From assembly GCA_020637675.1 (NCBI GenBank), contig JACKKD010000002.1:310001-374000 (forward strand): 64,000 nucleotides of DNA, read 5' to 3'. Source of the stretch: Paracoccaceae bacterium (GTDB taxonomy: Bacteria > Pseudomonadota > Alphaproteobacteria > Rhodobacterales > Rhodobacteraceae). Shown here piece by piece: positions 36,785 through 47,066 of this stretch. A program made the translations under genes and the position numbers. Positions within the stretch are counted from its first letter, which is position 1. Each line of letters opens with the position of its first letter. The notes under the pieces are model-generated. The model searched no databases. It was not told the DNA's origin and saw only the letters and a program-made list of their open reading frames with translations.

Positions 36785-37866
36785 TGCTGTACTGGTTGTC
36801 CGGGCTGGCCGAGGGAGGGGACGTCTTCAACCTCTTCCGCTACATCACCTTCCGGGCCGGTGCAGCCTTCTTCACCGCGCTTCTCTTCGGCTTCCTCTTC
36901 GGCCGCCCGCTGATCGACCTGCTGCGGCGGCGGCAGGGCAAGGGCCAGCCGATCCGCGACGACGGACCGCAGACGCATTTCGCCAAGGCCGGCACGCCGA
37001 CGATGGGGGGGCTCCTGATCCTTTCGGCGATACTCGTCTCGACGCTGCTCTGGGCGCGGCTCGACAATCCCTACGTCTGGATCGTCCTCTTCGTGACCTA
37101 CGGCTTTGGCCTCATCGGCTTTGCCGACGACTACGCCAAGGTGACGAAGCAGAATTCCAGGGGCGTGTCGTCGCGTATGCGGATGCTCCTCGGCCTGCTG
37201 ATCGCGGCCTTCGCAGGCGGCATGGCGGCCTATGTCCACCCGGCCGAGTTGGCGAACCAGCTCGCCTTCCCGGTCTTCAAGAACACGCTGCTGAACCTTG
37301 GATGGTTCTTCGTGCCCTTCGCCATGGTGGTGATCGTCGGGGCCGCGAATGCGGTGAACCTGACCGACGGACTCGACGGGCTCGCCATCATGCCGGTGAT
37401 GATCGCGGCCGGCACGCTTGGCGTCATCGCCTATGCCGTGGGCCGGATCGACTTCACCGAATACCTCGGGGTCCACTACGTCCCCGGCACCGGCGAGATC
37501 CTGGTCTTTACCGCCGCATTGATCGGCGGCGGGCTCGGGTTCCTCTGGTACAACGCGCCGCCGGCCGCGGTCTTCATGGGCGACACGGGCTCGCTCGCGC
37601 TCGGCGGGGCACTGGGCGCCATCGCGGTGGCCACGAAGCACGAGATCGTGCTCGCCATCGTCGGCGGCCTCTTCGTGGTGGAGGCGCTCAGCGTCATCAT
37701 CCAGGTGGCCTATTTCAAGCGGACCGGCAAGCGCGTCTTCCTGATGGCGCCGATCCACCACCACTTCGAGAAGAAGGGCTGGGCCGAGCCGCAGATCGTG
37801 ATCCGCTTCTGGATCATCTCGCTCATCCTCGCGCTCATCGGGCTTGCCACGCTGAAGCTGCGCTGA
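36784..37866 (+). CDS. mraY: Phospho-MurNAc-pentapeptide translocase MraY
   Basis: A 360-residue integral membrane enzyme that transfers phospho-MurNAc-pentapeptide to undecaprenyl phosphate, making lipid I. About ten membrane segments are visible. Conserved motifs are [20 protein letters not shown] (catalytic aspartates), [25 protein letters not shown] and [12 protein letters not shown]. It has normal length for the family. In related genomes murD usually follows directly; here two other genes stand between. Confidence 0.97.
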   Translation: MLYWLSGLAEGGDVFNLFRYITFRAGAAFFTALLFGFLFGRPLIDLLRRRQGKGQPIRDDGPQTHFAKAGTPTMGGLLILSAILVSTLLWARLDNPYVWIVLFVTYGFGLIGFADDYAKVTKQNSRGVSSRMRMLLGLLIAAFAGGMAAYVHPAELANQLAFPVFKNTLLNLGWFFVPFAMVVIVGAANAVNLTDGLDGLAIMPVMIAAGTLGVIAYAVGRIDFTEYLGVHYVPGTGEILVFTAALIGGGLGFLWYNAPPAAVFMGDTGSLALGGALGAIAVATKHEIVLAIVGGLFVVEALSVIIQVAYFKRTGKRVFLMAPIHHHFEKKGWAEPQIVIRFWIISLILALIGLATLKLR

Positions 37867-37931
37867 GCCCGGCGCAGGGCTTGCCGCCCGCCGCCGCTGC
37901 CATCATCCTGCGCCCGAACGGGGAGGGGCGG

Positions 37932-38543
37932 ATGGCGCTGGAGCAGGTGCTTGCGGACTGGGGCCTGCCGGCAATCGCGGCGGGCAGCTTCCTGGAAGGC
38001 GAGGGCGTGGCCTTCATGGGGGGCGTTCTGGCGCACCGGGGCTTCTTCCCGTTCGAGGCGGCGGCGCTGGCCGCGGCGCTCGGCGCGCTCTGCGTCGATC
38101 AGGCGATCTTCCACATCGGCCGGCATCTGGCCCGTTTTCCCCGCGCGCGCGGTGTCCTGGAAAAACCCGGTACGCGCAAGGTCGCGGGTTGGGTCCGGGC
38201 GCATCCCGACCGCCTCTGCCTGTCGTTCCGGTTCCTCTACGGGCTCAAGACGGTGGGCGCATTGACGCTCGGTGCGGCGGCCATCCCGCCCGCACGGTTT
38301 TTCGCGCTCGACCTGGTCGGCTGTCTTGTCTGGGCCCATGCCGTGACCGCGCTCGGATTCGGCGCGGGCCATGCGGTCGAGCGGGTCTTCGGCCGGATCG
38401 AGACACACCATCACATCGTGATCGCGCTGTCGCTGGCCGCCCTGCTGCTCGGCACCGCGGAAATCGTGCGCCGGCGGTGGCGACCGGGCTCCGCCGATCC
38501 GTCAGGCGGCGATGTGGCGCGAGGGAAGAAACGCGATGACTGA
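37932..38543 (+). CDS. DedA-family membrane protein
   Basis: A 203-residue membrane protein resembling the DedA/VTT family, implicated in lipid flipping (undecaprenyl phosphate or phosphatidylethanolamine recycling). It shows the early acidic motif FLEGEGVAFMGGVLAHRG, GALCVDQAIFHIGRHLARFPRARG and the arginine-containing FRFLYGLKTVGALTLGA typical of DedA. The ATG at 37932 has GGGAGGGG upstream. It lies between mraY and murD on the same strand and so may share their transcript. A link to undecaprenyl-phosphate recycling is plausible but inferred. Its last 42 bp overlap a minus-strand gene. Confidence 0.78.
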   Translation: MALEQVLADWGLPAIAAGSFLEGEGVAFMGGVLAHRGFFPFEAAALAAALGALCVDQAIFHIGRHLARFPRARGVLEKPGTRKVAGWVRAHPDRLCLSFRFLYGLKTVGALTLGAAAIPPARFFALDLVGCLVWAHAVTALGFGAGHAVERVFGRIETHHHIVIALSLAALLLGTAEIVRRRWRPGSADPSGGDVARGKKRDD

Positions 38544-38963
38544 CCATTCCCTTGCCGCGGGGTGGGCGGTGAGCCTGCGGATGACCAGCGCGCCGCCCAC
38601 GACCACCGTTGCGGCCAGAAGGGGCGAGTGCTGCATGGCCGCGCCGAACTCCGGGTGGCCGAAGGCCGCGACAGCCGCGGCCAGACGCGCGATTGCGGTC
38701 GCCTCGACAAAGGCGGCGAGCGCCGGCAGGAGGACGCTGGTCACCGTGGCGGCCGTGCCGACGACGAGCGCGGTGACGAGACCGGTAAAAAGCGGCAGCG
38801 GCACGCCGTGAACGGTGATGTCGTGCCGCAGGAAGCCGATGACGCCGGCCGCGAAGGCCATGAGCGTGGCGAAAAGGATCAGGCGCCGCGCCGCGCGAAG
38901 CCTCTGTCCGACAAGAGCGAGCATCCAAACCCCCAGGGTTTTCCCCGACGATCGGTCTGACAT
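38502..38963 (-). CDS. Small hypothetical membrane protein
   Basis: A 153-residue protein that I do not recognise, with about three hydrophobic segments ([36 protein letters not shown], and [17 protein letters not shown]). I chose the ATG at 38963; an ATG at 38924 would drop 13 polar residues. It runs against the dcw direction and overlaps the DedA-like gene end by 42 bp. Codon use looks normal for the genome, and the hydrophobic pattern supports a real gene, but evidence is modest. Confidence 0.5.
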   Translation of the reverse strand: MSDRSSGKTLGVWMLALVGQRLRAARRLILFATLMAFAAGVIGFLRHDITVHGVPLPLFTGLVTALVVGTAATVTSVLLPALAAFVEATAIARLAAAVAAFGHPEFGAAMQHSPLLAATVVVGGALVIRRLTAHPAAREWSVIAFLPSRHIAA

Positions 38964-39103
38964 CTGAATCAAGCGTGAACGCGACCCAATCCGAGCGGGA
39001 TTGTGGCGGGCGCCGGCACAGGGACGCCTTCCGGAGCGCCCCGGCTTGCAGGCGGCAAGGGCGCGCGGCATTGTCGTTGGGGCACGAGGGGAAGGGCCGC
39101 GTC

Positions 39104-40525
39104 ATGATTCCGGTGCAGGGTTTCGAAGGCCGCAAGGTCGCCGTGCTGGGGCTCGGCCGGTCGGGGCTCGCCACCGCGGCGGCGCTCGCCGCCGGCGGCG
39201 CCGTTCCCTGCCTCTGGGACGATGCGCCCGAGGCGAGGGCCAAGGCCGAGGCGGCGGGATTCACCCTCACCGACCTCACGCGTGCCGACGCCTGGGAAGG
39301 GGTCGCGAGCCTCGTCGTCTCGCCCGGCATCCCGCACCTCTATCCGGAGCCGAACCGGCTGATCGCGCGGGCGATTGCCGCGGGCGTTCCGGTCGACAAT
39401 GACATCGGGCTCTTCTTCCGCTCCTTCGCGACGCCGGGATGGGACGAGATGGCGGTGGCGCCCAAGGTCGTCGCCGTCACCGGATCGAACGGCAAGTCCA
39501 CCACGACGGCGCTCATCCACCACGTCCTGAAGGTCGCGGGCCGGCCGACGCAGATGGCCGGCAACATCGGCCGCGGCGTCCTTGACCTCGACCCCGGGCA
39601 GGAGGGCGAGGTGGTGGTGCTGGAGTTGTCCTCATACCAGACCGAGCTTGCCCGCGCGCTGACGCCCGACATCGCGGTCTTCACCAACCTCTCGCCCGAC
39701 CATCTCGACCGGCACGGCGGTCTCGGCGGCTATTTCGCCGCCAAGCGCCGGCTCTTCGCCGAAGGGGGGCCCGACCGCGCCGTGATCGGCGTCGACGAGA
39801 CGGAGGGGCGCTTTCTTGCCAACCAGATGGCCGAGGGGGCGGCGGACGACCGGGTGATCCGCATCTCCTCCGGGCAGAAGCTCGACGGCGAGGGCTGGTC
39901 GGTCTTCGCGCGCAAGGGGTTTCTTGCCGAATGGCGCAAGGGCCGGCAGGTGGCGTCCATCGACCTGCGCGAGATCAGGGGCCTGCCCGGCGCCCATAAC
40001 CACCAGAACGCCTGCGCGGCCTATGCGGCTTCCCGCACCCTTGGCGTGGCGCCGAAGCTCGTCGAGCAGGCGTTCCATTCCTTCGAGGGGCTGCCGCACC
40101 GAAGCCAGTTCGTTGCCGAACGGAACGGCGTGCGTTTCGTGAACGACTCGAAGGCCACCAACGTGGACAGCGCGGCGAAGGCGCTGCAGGCCTTCGCGAA
40201 GATCCGCTGGATTGCCGGCGGTCTCGGCAAGGAGGGCGGCGTTGCCGGCCTCAGGCCCTTCCTCGGCGCCGTGGTGAAGGCCTATCTCATCGGCCATTCC
40301 GCGCGGGACTTCGCGCTGGAACTGGGCGACACGCCGCACGAGATCTGCGAGACGATGGAACGAGCCGTGGCGCGCGCCGCCGAGGAGGCGGAGGCGGGGG
40401 AGACCGTGCTCCTCGCACCGGCGGCCGCCTCCTTCGACCAATACCCGAACTTCGAGAAGCGGGGCGAGGATTTCACGGAACGGGTCCGGGCGCTTCAGGG
40501 CCAGGCGCGACAGGAGGGGACATGA
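39104..40525 (+). CDS. murD: UDP-MurNAc-L-Ala-D-Glu ligase MurD
   Basis: A 473-residue Mur ligase that adds D-glutamate to UDP-MurNAc-L-alanine. The N-terminal Rossmann region is [19 protein letters not shown]; the ATP loop is [37 protein letters not shown], and FVNDSKATN are MurD-typical blocks. The ATG is at 39104. It is separated from mraY by 1.2 kb of inserted genes, and its end overlaps the DMSP-lyase-like gene by 4 bp. Confidence 0.96.
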   Translation: MIPVQGFEGRKVAVLGLGRSGLATAAALAAGGAVPCLWDDAPEARAKAEAAGFTLTDLTRADAWEGVASLVVSPGIPHLYPEPNRLIARAIAAGVPVDNDIGLFFRSFATPGWDEMAVAPKVVAVTGSNGKSTTTALIHHVLKVAGRPTQMAGNIGRGVLDLDPGQEGEVVVLELSSYQTELARALTPDIAVFTNLSPDHLDRHGGLGGYFAAKRRLFAEGGPDRAVIGVDETEGRFLANQMAEGAADDRVIRISSGQKLDGEGWSVFARKGFLAEWRKGRQVASIDLREIRGLPGAHNHQNACAAYAASRTLGVAPKLVEQAFHSFEGLPHRSQFVAERNGVRFVNDSKATNVDSAAKALQAFAKIRWIAGGLGKEGGVAGLRPFLGAVVKAYLIGHSARDFALELGDTPHEICETMERAVARAAEEAEAGETVLLAPAAASFDQYPNFEKRGEDFTERVRALQGQARQEGT

Positions 40526-41130
40526 CGATGCCAGGCGCGCACGGTCACCGCGATCCCGCCATCGCGGGCTTTCTCGACGTGCTCGAAACCGCGGTGATGG
40601 CCGACGCGCCCCCCGCGTCCGACGCGCGGCGGGCCGCGGCGCGGGTCTTCGACCGGTGCCGCCACAGCGCCGGGAAGTCAGTGGCGGTCGATCCCGCCTG
40701 GCCCCCGGTCTGCGATGTCCTGCCTATGGCACTCGCACTGGACCGGCCGCCGGCCCGACGCAGGGTTGCCGAGGCGTTCGGCGCGCTTGCCCCGCGGCTC
40801 GGCTGGAAGCCTCGCGCATCAGCGGCAGGGGCGGATGGCCGTTTTCCCGAAAGCCACGCCAACGCTACCGTGATCGGGCCCGGCGGTCTCGAGGACCGGC
40901 AGGACCTGCACATCGGCGTGTCACTGATGGCACCGGACCTCACCTATCCCGATCACGACCATCCGCCGGAAGAGGTCTATCTTGCCCTGACGCCGGGCGA
41001 GTGGTGGAATGCGCGGATGGACTGGACCGACCCCGGCCCGCACGGGCTGATCTACAACCCGCCGGGAATCCGGCACGCGATGCGCTCGGGCGCGACGCCC
41101 TTGCTCGCGGTCTGGCTTCTGCCGGGGTGA
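40522..41130 (+). CDS. DMSP-lyase-like cupin protein
   Basis: A 202-residue protein with a C-terminal cupin barrel matching the dimethylsulfoniopropionate (DMSP) lyase family (DddL/DddQ-like). Members cleave DMSP to dimethyl sulfide and acrylate at a metal site. The metal-binding set is visible: H145, H147 and E151 in [15 protein letters not shown], and H185 in [12 protein letters not shown]. The nearby tyrosines Y142 and Y153 are as expected for the proposed catalytic base. The ATG overlaps the murD stop by 4 bp, so it is translationally coupled to a cell-wall gene, an unexpected place. Whether it is a true DMSP lyase or a relative with another substrate cannot be told. Confidence 0.7.
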   Translation: MTMPGAHGHRDPAIAGFLDVLETAVMADAPPASDARRAAARVFDRCRHSAGKSVAVDPAWPPVCDVLPMALALDRPPARRRVAEAFGALAPRLGWKPRASAAGADGRFPESHANATVIGPGGLEDRQDLHIGVSLMAPDLTYPDHDHPPEEVYLALTPGEWWNARMDWTDPGPHGLIYNPPGIRHAMRSGATPLLAVWLLPG

Positions 41131-41165
41131 GGCACGGCAGCCGGTATCGGGCGCGGGAGGAGACC

Positions 41166-41627
41166 ATGGAAGGCCACTGCACCTGCGGACGCATCCGCTT
41201 CCGGCTCACCGACCGGCCGCTCTTCGTCCACGCCTGCCACTGCACCTGGTGCCAGCGCGAGACCGGCGGGCCGCACGCGATCAACGCGATGATCGAGACC
41301 GGCCGGATCGAGATCCTCGCCGACGACCCCGTGGAGGTGCTGACCCCTTCGGCCTCGGGCAGGGGCCAGGCCATCCTGCGCTGTCCGGACTGCTGCGTGG
41401 CGCTCTGGTCGCACTACGCCGGAGCAGGGCGCAAGATCGCCTTCGTGCGGGTGGGCACGCTCGACGACCCTGCCTCATGCCCGCCCGACATCCACATCTT
41501 CACCGAGACGAAAGCGCCCTGGTACGTGATCCCCGAGGGTGTCCCCGCGGTGCCGGAATACTACGACCGCACCCGGTACTGGCCGCCCTCGGCTCTGGCG
41601 CGGAGGGCCGCCCTGATGGGCGGCTGA
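41166..41627 (+). CDS. GFA-family (glutathione-dependent formaldehyde-activating-like) protein
   Basis: A 153-residue zinc protein of the GFA/CENP-V family. The zinc cysteines appear as GHCTCGRIRF, CHCTWCQRETG and RCPDCCVALW. The family founder was described as adding formaldehyde to glutathione, but most members are of unknown function. The ATG at 41166 follows GGGAGGAG at 41155-41162, the in-window Shine-Dalgarno sequence that best matches the CcsR loop. It lies between the DMSP-lyase-like gene and ftsW on the same strand. Confidence 0.82.
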   Translation: MEGHCTCGRIRFRLTDRPLFVHACHCTWCQRETGGPHAINAMIETGRIEILADDPVEVLTPSASGRGQAILRCPDCCVALWSHYAGAGRKIAFVRVGTLDDPASCPPDIHIFTETKAPWYVIPEGVPAVPEYYDRTRYWPPSALARRAALMGG

Positions 41628-41730
41628 GCCAAGGGCGGACCAACTTGCTCTGGCGCCCGCGCCGGTTCCGCGCTAGGCTTCCTGCCAGACCCGGAAAACG
41701 GGCAACGTGAGGCAGTGAAGGCGGTATCCC

Positions 41731-42897
41731 ATGACGGAGATGGTTTATGGCACCGTGCCCGCCCGGGCGGGCGAGCCGGTGCTTCCCCGCTGGTGGCGGA
41801 CGATCGACAAATGGTCGCTCACCTTCGTTCTCATCCTCTTCGGGATCGGGCTTCTGCTCGCGCTCGCGGCCTCGGTGCCTCTGGCCGAGAAGAACGGGCT
41901 CGACCCTTATTACTACGTCGCGCGCCAGACCATGTTCGGCGGCGTCGCGCTCGCGGCGATGTGCGTCATCTCCATGCTCTCGCCCGAAGCGGTGCGACGG
42001 ATCGGCGTCGTCGGCTTCTTCTGTGCCTTCGTGGCACTCATCCTCCTGCCGCTTTTCGGCACCGACTTCGGCAAGGGCGCCGTGCGCTGGTATTCGCTCG
42101 GCTTCGGGTCGTTCCAGCCCTCGGAATTCCTCAAGCCCGGCTTCGTCATCATGGCCGGCTGGCTCATTGCAGCGGCGATGGAGATCAACGGCCCGCCAGG
42201 CCGGCTCTACAGCTTCGTCCTCGCGCTCGGCATCGTCCTCTTCCTCGCCCTCCAGCCTGATTTCGGTCAGGCCTGCCTCATCCTCTTCGCCTGGGGCGTG
42301 ATGTATTTCGTGGCCGGTGCGCCGATCCTGCTGCTGTCGGTCGTCGGCGGGCTCGTCGTCGCGGGCGGGCTTTTCGCCTATGACGCATCGGAACACTTCG
42401 CGCGCCGCATCGACGGCTTCCTTGCCGCCGAAGTCGATCCGCGCACCCAGATCGGCTATGCGACCAACGCGATCCAGGAAGGCGGATTCTTCGGCGTCGG
42501 CGTGGGCGAGGGGACGGTGAAATGGTCGCTGCCCGACGCTCATACGGACTTCATCATCGCCGTCGCGGCAGAGGAGTATGGCCTTGTCCTCGTCCTTCTC
42601 ATCATCGCACTTTACACCGCGATCACGGCGCGGTCGCTCTTCCGCCTTCTGAAGGAGCGCGATCCCTTCATCCGCATCGCCGGCACCGGGCTTGCCTGCG
42701 CCTTCGGTGTGCAGGCGCTCATCAACATGGGTGTCGCGGTCCGGCTTCTGCCGGCGAAGGGCATGACGCTCCCCTTCGTGAGCTACGGCGGGTCGTCTGT
42801 CATCGCCTCGGGCATAGCCATGGGCATGCTCCTGGCGCTGACCCGCAGCCGGCCCCAGGGGCGTATCGAGGACGTGCTCTTGAAGCGGGGCCGCTGA
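41731..42897 (+). CDS. ftsW: Septal peptidoglycan glycosyltransferase FtsW
   Basis: A 388-residue SEDS-family membrane enzyme that polymerises lipid II at the septum together with FtsI. About ten membrane segments are present. Conserved motifs include [42 protein letters not shown] (which contains the catalytic aspartate region) and [10 protein letters not shown]. The stop TGA shares one base with the murG ATG. An upstream gap of 103 bp after the GFA gene may hold its own promoter, but none was recognised. Confidence 0.95.
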   Translation: MTEMVYGTVPARAGEPVLPRWWRTIDKWSLTFVLILFGIGLLLALAASVPLAEKNGLDPYYYVARQTMFGGVALAAMCVISMLSPEAVRRIGVVGFFCAFVALILLPLFGTDFGKGAVRWYSLGFGSFQPSEFLKPGFVIMAGWLIAAAMEINGPPGRLYSFVLALGIVLFLALQPDFGQACLILFAWGVMYFVAGAPILLLSVVGGLVVAGGLFAYDASEHFARRIDGFLAAEVDPRTQIGYATNAIQEGGFFGVGVGEGTVKWSLPDAHTDFIIAVAAEEYGLVLVLLIIALYTAITARSLFRLLKERDPFIRIAGTGLACAFGVQALINMGVAVRLLPAKGMTLPFVSYGGSSVIASGIAMGMLLALTRSRPQGRIEDVLLKRGR

Positions 42898-44000
42898 TGG
42901 CCGCGCCCCTTCTTCTCATCGCCGCGGGCGGCACCGGCGGGCACATGTTTCCCGCTCAGGCGCTGGCCGAGGCGATGGTGGCGAAGGGCTGGCGGGTGAA
43001 GCTTTCGACCGACGCGCGGGGCGCGCGCTATGCGGGCGGCTTCCCGAGGGCAGTGACCATCGAGGAGGTCGTCTCGGCCACCTTCGCGCGGGGCGGTATC
43101 GCGGCGAAGGCGCTGGCGCCCCTGCGCATCGCGGTGGGCATCGCGGGGACCTGCATGGCGATGCGCCGCGACCGGCCGGCGGTCGTCGTGGGCTTCGGCG
43201 GCTACCCGTCGATCCCGGCGCTCGGCGCAGCGGTGCTCCTGAAGCTCCCGCGCATGATCCACGAACAGAACGGCGTCCTCGGCAAGGTCAACCGCGCCTT
43301 CGCCCCCCGCGTCCGCCTCATCGCCTGCGGCACCTGGCCCACCGACCTGCCCGAAGGGGTGGAGGGCCGTCACACCGGAAACCCTGTGCGCGCGGCCGTG
43401 CTCGAACGCGCGGGCGCGCCCTATATCCCGCCGGGCGACTATCCGATGAGCGTCCTCGTGATCGGCGGCAGCCAGGGCGCGCGCATCCTCTCCGACGTGG
43501 TGCCCGCCGCGCTCGCGCTCCTGCCGGAGGCGCTCCGCGCCAATCTCCGCGTCGCCCACCAGGCCCGCCCCGAGGACATGGAGCGCGTGATCGCCGCCTA
43601 TGCCGCAGCCGGCATCCGCGCCGAGGTGGAGCCCTTCTTCGCCGATGTGCCGCGGCGGCTGACCGAGGCGCAGCTTGTGATCTCGCGTTCCGGCGCCTCC
43701 TCGGTCGCCGACATCTCGGTCGTGGGCCGGCCGTCGATCCTCGTCCCCTTCGCGGCGGCGGCGGGCGACCACCAGACCGCCAACGCGCGCGGGCTCGTTG
43801 CCGCAGAGGCAGCGATCCTCATCCCCGAATCCCGGCTTGACGCCGCCACGCTCGCGGGCCATGTCGCCGCGGTCCTGGATAACCCCCCAGGAGCGGTACG
43901 CATGGCACATGCTGCACTCTCCTACGGGATCCCGGATGCGACGGAACGCCTGGTGCAACTCGTCGAAGCCCTGACCGAAGACGCGAAAGAGGTGCCATGA
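42897..44000 (+). CDS. murG: Lipid II synthase (GlcNAc transferase) MurG
   Basis: A 367-residue peripheral GT-B glycosyltransferase that adds GlcNAc to lipid I, giving lipid II. The glycine-rich [44 protein letters not shown] and [13 protein letters not shown] blocks are all diagnostic. The UDP-GlcNAc site [20 protein letters not shown] is intact. It starts inside the ftsW stop codon and overlaps murC by 4 bp. Confidence 0.96.
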   Translation: MAAPLLLIAAGGTGGHMFPAQALAEAMVAKGWRVKLSTDARGARYAGGFPRAVTIEEVVSATFARGGIAAKALAPLRIAVGIAGTCMAMRRDRPAVVVGFGGYPSIPALGAAVLLKLPRMIHEQNGVLGKVNRAFAPRVRLIACGTWPTDLPEGVEGRHTGNPVRAAVLERAGAPYIPPGDYPMSVLVIGGSQGARILSDVVPAALALLPEALRANLRVAHQARPEDMERVIAAYAAAGIRAEVEPFFADVPRRLTEAQLVISRSGASSVADISVVGRPSILVPFAAAAGDHQTANARGLVAAEAAILIPESRLDAATLAGHVAAVLDNPPGAVRMAHAALSYGIPDATERLVQLVEALTEDAKEVP

Positions 44001-45427
44001 ACGCTGCCGCCGCAACCAAGCTTCCCGGGGAACTCGGGCCCATCCATTTCGTCGGCATCGGCGGCATCGGCATGTCGGGGATCGCCGAGGTGCTGATGAC
44101 GCTCGGCTATGCCGTGCAGGGCTCGGACGCGAAGGCCTCGAAGATCACCGACCGTCTGGTGAAGCTGGGCGCGACCTTCTTCGAGGGGCAGAGGGCCGAA
44201 AACGTGGGCGAGGCCGCCGTGGTAGTGGTCTCTTCGGCGATCAGGAAGGGCAACCCGGAGCTGGAGGAGGCGCGGCGGCGCGGCCTGCCAGTGGTGCGCC
44301 GGGCCGAGATGCTGGCCGAACTCATGCGGCTCCGTTCCAACGTCGCCATCGCGGGAACCCACGGCAAGACGACAACCACGACCATGGTGGCGACGCTCCT
44401 CGACAAGGGCGGGTTCGACCCGACGGTGATCAACGGCGGCATCATCCATGCCTATGGCTCCAATGCCCGCGCCGGCGCCGGCGAGTGGATGGTGGTGGAG
44501 GCCGACGAGTCGGACGGCTCCTTCAACCGCCTGCCCGCCACCATCGCCATCGTCACCAACATCGACCCCGAGCACATGGAGCACTGGGGCACGATCGAGA
44601 ACCTCAGGAAGGGCTTTCTTGACTTCGTCTCCAACATCCCCTTCTACGGTGTCGCGGTCTGCTGCACCGACCATCCCGAGGTGCAGGCGCTGGTCGGAAA
44701 GGTGACCGACCGCCGCGTCATCACCTTCGGCTTCAACGCCCAGGCCGACGTGCGCGCCGTGAACCTGACGTTCGAAGATGGCAAGGCGCATTTCGACGTG
44801 CTTCTTCAGGGGGAAGGCGAAGGTTCGAAAATCGAAGGCTGCACCCTGCCGATGCCGGGCGACCACAACGTCTCCAACGCCCTCGCCGCAGTCGCCGTGG
44901 CCCGCCACCTCGGGATGAAGCGGTCGGAGATCCGCGAGGCGCTGGCGGGCTTCGCGGGCGTCAACCGGCGTTTCACCAAGGTCGGCGAAGTGCTCGGCGG
45001 GGTGACGATCATCGACGACTACGGCCATCACCCGGTGGAGATCGCGGCCGTGCTGAAAGCGGCGCGGCAAGCCATCGCCTCCAATCCGGGGGGCCGCGTG
45101 ATCGCCGTCCACCAGCCTCATCGTTACACAAGATTGTCCAGTCTTTTCGACGACTTCTGCACCTGCTTCAACGAAGCCGACGTGGTCGCCATTGCCGAGG
45201 TCTATGCCGCCGGCGAGGACCCGATCCCCGGTGCCTCGCGCGATGACCTCGTCGCCGGGCTGATCGCCCACGGCCACCGCCACGCCCGCGCGATCCTCAG
45301 CGAAGCCGATCTCGAACGACTGGTCCGGGAACAGGCGCGGCCCGGAGACATGGTGGTCTGCCTCGGTGCGGGCACCATATCCGCCTGGGCCAACGCCCTG
45401 CCGGCCCGCCTGGCCGGAAAGGGGTGA
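43997..45427 (+). CDS. murC: UDP-MurNAc-L-alanine ligase MurC
   Basis: A 476-residue Mur ligase that adds L-alanine to UDP-MurNAc, the first peptide step. It shows [19 protein letters not shown], the ATP loop [24 protein letters not shown] and [14 protein letters not shown]. It overlaps murG by 4 bp. Two small DUF2484 membrane genes follow. In relatives murB would come next, but it is absent here. Confidence 0.96.
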   Translation: MNAAAATKLPGELGPIHFVGIGGIGMSGIAEVLMTLGYAVQGSDAKASKITDRLVKLGATFFEGQRAENVGEAAVVVVSSAIRKGNPELEEARRRGLPVVRRAEMLAELMRLRSNVAIAGTHGKTTTTTMVATLLDKGGFDPTVINGGIIHAYGSNARAGAGEWMVVEADESDGSFNRLPATIAIVTNIDPEHMEHWGTIENLRKGFLDFVSNIPFYGVAVCCTDHPEVQALVGKVTDRRVITFGFNAQADVRAVNLTFEDGKAHFDVLLQGEGEGSKIEGCTLPMPGDHNVSNALAAVAVARHLGMKRSEIREALAGFAGVNRRFTKVGEVLGGVTIIDDYGHHPVEIAAVLKAARQAIASNPGGRVIAVHQPHRYTRLSSLFDDFCTCFNEADVVAIAEVYAAGEDPIPGASRDDLVAGLIAHGHRHARAILSEADLERLVREQARPGDMVVCLGAGTISAWANALPARLAGKG

Positions 45428-45431
45428 ACCG

Positions 45432-45680
45432 GTGACGGCGCCCATTGTCGCGGCCTGTCTCTGGGTTGTCGCGGCGACCGCCGTGGCCTTCCTGCCGATG
45501 CGGTTCCAGCGGATTGTCGGCCTGCCGCTCGTTGCGTCAGCGCTGCTGCTGATCGTCTGGCTCTCGCGCGCCGTGAGCCCCTGGATCGGTGTGGCCGCGC
45601 TGGCGGCCTTCGTCTCGATGTTCCGCAAGCCCTTGGGATATTTCGCAAAACGCCTTCTGGGGAAAGACCAGGCGCGATGA
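45432..45680 (+). CDS. DUF2484 small membrane protein, copy 1
   Basis: An 82-residue membrane protein of the DUF2484 family, which in Rhodobacterales sits between murC and murB. It has two to three hydrophobic segments (PIVAACLWVVAATAVAFLPM, GLPLVASALLLIVWLS). I chose the GTG at 45432, 4 bp after murC. It shares the pattern A-A-C-L-W-x-V-x-A-T with the next gene, so the two are tandem paralogues. Function unknown. Confidence 0.78.
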   Translation: MTAPIVAACLWVVAATAVAFLPMRFQRIVGLPLVASALLLIVWLSRAVSPWIGVAALAAFVSMFRKPLGYFAKRLLGKDQAR

Positions 45681-45925
45681 GCGGCTCGATCCTCGCCGCC
45701 TGCCTCTGGGCCGTCACCGCGACGCTGATCGCGATGCTGCCCTCCCGTGATCGCCACTGGCGCGCGGCCTACGGGCTGATCGCCGCCGGAATTCCGATTC
45801 TCGGCTGGGTGACCTACGAGAACGGCCCTTGGACCGGCCTGATGGTGCTCGCCGCCGGCGCCTCGATCCTGCGCTGGCCGCTGATCTATCTCTGGCGCTG
45901 GCTGCGGCGTCGCGCGGCGGACTGA
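45677..45925 (+). CDS. DUF2484 small membrane protein, copy 2
   Basis: An 82-residue DUF2484 membrane protein, paralogous to the preceding gene (ILAACLWAVTATLIAMLPS at the start, and a similar three-segment layout). It overlaps copy 1 by 4 bp. It is the last gene of the dcw cluster in this window. The expected next genes (murB, ddl, ftsQ, ftsA, ftsZ) are replaced by a convergent LysR regulator. Confidence 0.78.
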   Translation: MSGSILAACLWAVTATLIAMLPSRDRHWRAAYGLIAAGIPILGWVTYENGPWTGLMVLAAGASILRWPLIYLWRWLRRRAAD

Positions 45926-46060
45926 CCGGCGAGGACTGACCGGCGCGAACCGCACCCCGCAACCTTCGGTTTCGCGTCGGTTTTCCGTCCCGACAGGGAG
46001 ATAGCCCGGTCAACCGGATTTCAGGAGCGTTCCGGGGGCGGGGAGCGTCGCCGGGAGAGG

Positions 46061-46087
46061 AAACGGACCGCCGCAGCTTGCGGTCCG
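46061..46087 (-). terminator. Terminator after the LysR gene
   Basis: CGGACCGC (46064-46071) and GCGGTCCG (46080-46087) form a perfect 8-bp stem with an 8-base loop. On the minus strand it is followed by TTTCC, so it is oriented to end the LysR transcript, whose stop codon is 41 bp upstream. It may also stop the dcw transcript from the other side. Confidence 0.5.
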
Positions 46088-46127
46088 GTGGTGCCGCCAC
46101 CCTCTCAAACCGCTGCCGGCATCGCCC

Positions 46128-47066
46128 TCACCGGGGGTGCGAAGGCTCCGCGGGCCCGAACTTTCCGACGATCCAGTCGAGAAAGACCTCCGTTGCCGCC
46201 GAACGCTCCCGCCCGGCGGGAACGACGACGTGGTACTGCTCTTCGGTGACAACACTTCCCGCGCCGAGCCGGACCAGCCGTCCCTCCGCCAGGTGGCCCG
46301 CCAGCAGCGTGGACCAGCCGAGCGCGACGCCCTCGCCGTTCACTGCCGCCTCGATCGTGTCGGTGTAGTGGTTGAAGCGCAGCCGGCTCAGCTCCGGGGC
46401 CCGGCCGAGCGCGGCACCGAGTCCGGCGGCCCGGGCCCAGGTCCGCCAGGTCAGCCAGCTCGGGTTCACCGTGTCGGAAGCGATGAGCGGCAGCTGATGG
46501 AGGTCGACCGCCTTCGGGTCGAGTCCGAGCCGGTCGAGGAGCTTCGGGCTGCAGACGGGAAAGACCTCGTCGGAATGGCTCGCGAGGCTGCGGCCATCCG
46601 GGAAGGGCGCCTTCCCGAACCGGATCACCGCATCGAGCCGGTCGCGCCTGAGATCGATGGCGCTGTCGTCGGCGACGAGCTTGAGCTTGATCTCGGGATG
46701 CGCGGCGCGGAACTCCGACAGGCGCGGCAGGATCCAGAAGTGGCTGAAGGCCAGCGTGGCACCGATGGTCACGGTATTGGCCGGATGCGGCTGGCGGATC
46801 GTCTCGATCATCTCCGCCATGCTGGCGAACGCCCCCGAGACCGCCCCAGCAAGGGCCGCGCCGCCGGCCGTGAGCGTGACGCGCCGGTGTGCGCGGACGA
46901 AGAGCGGGGTGTTGAGATCGTCCTCGAGGAGCTTGATCTGCCGGCTGACCGCTGCCTGGGTCACGCCGAGTTCGGCCGCCGCCTGGGTGAAGCTGCCGTG
47001 CCGCGCCGCTGCCTCGAAGGTGGCCAGCGCGTTCATCGACGGGATGCTGCGGCGCAGGGATGGCAT
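46128..47066 (-). CDS. LysR-family transcriptional regulator (GcvA-like)
   Basis: A 312-residue LysR-type regulator. The N-terminal winged helix-turn-helix is clear (ATFEAAARHGSFTQAAAELG then TQAAVSRQIKLLEDDLN). It is followed by a periplasmic-binding-like effector domain. The sequence style (NALATFEAAARHGSFTQAA) is that of the GcvA/amino-acid-metabolism subgroup. A palindrome with T-N11-A character lies 14 bp upstream (47080-47098). No gene is divergent from it, so its targets may be the flavoprotein and methyltransferase genes to the right; this is only inferred from position. Confidence 0.87.
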   Translation of the reverse strand: MPSLRRSIPSMNALATFEAAARHGSFTQAAAELGVTQAAVSRQIKLLEDDLNTPLFVRAHRRVTLTAGGAALAGAVSGAFASMAEMIETIRQPHPANTVTIGATLAFSHFWILPRLSEFRAAHPEIKLKLVADDSAIDLRRDRLDAVIRFGKAPFPDGRSLASHSDEVFPVCSPKLLDRLGLDPKAVDLHQLPLIASDTVNPSWLTWRTWARAAGLGAALGRAPELSRLRFNHYTDTIEAAVNGEGVALGWSTLLAGHLAEGRLVRLGAGSVVTEEQYHVVVPAGRERSAATEVFLDWIVGKFGPAEPSHPR

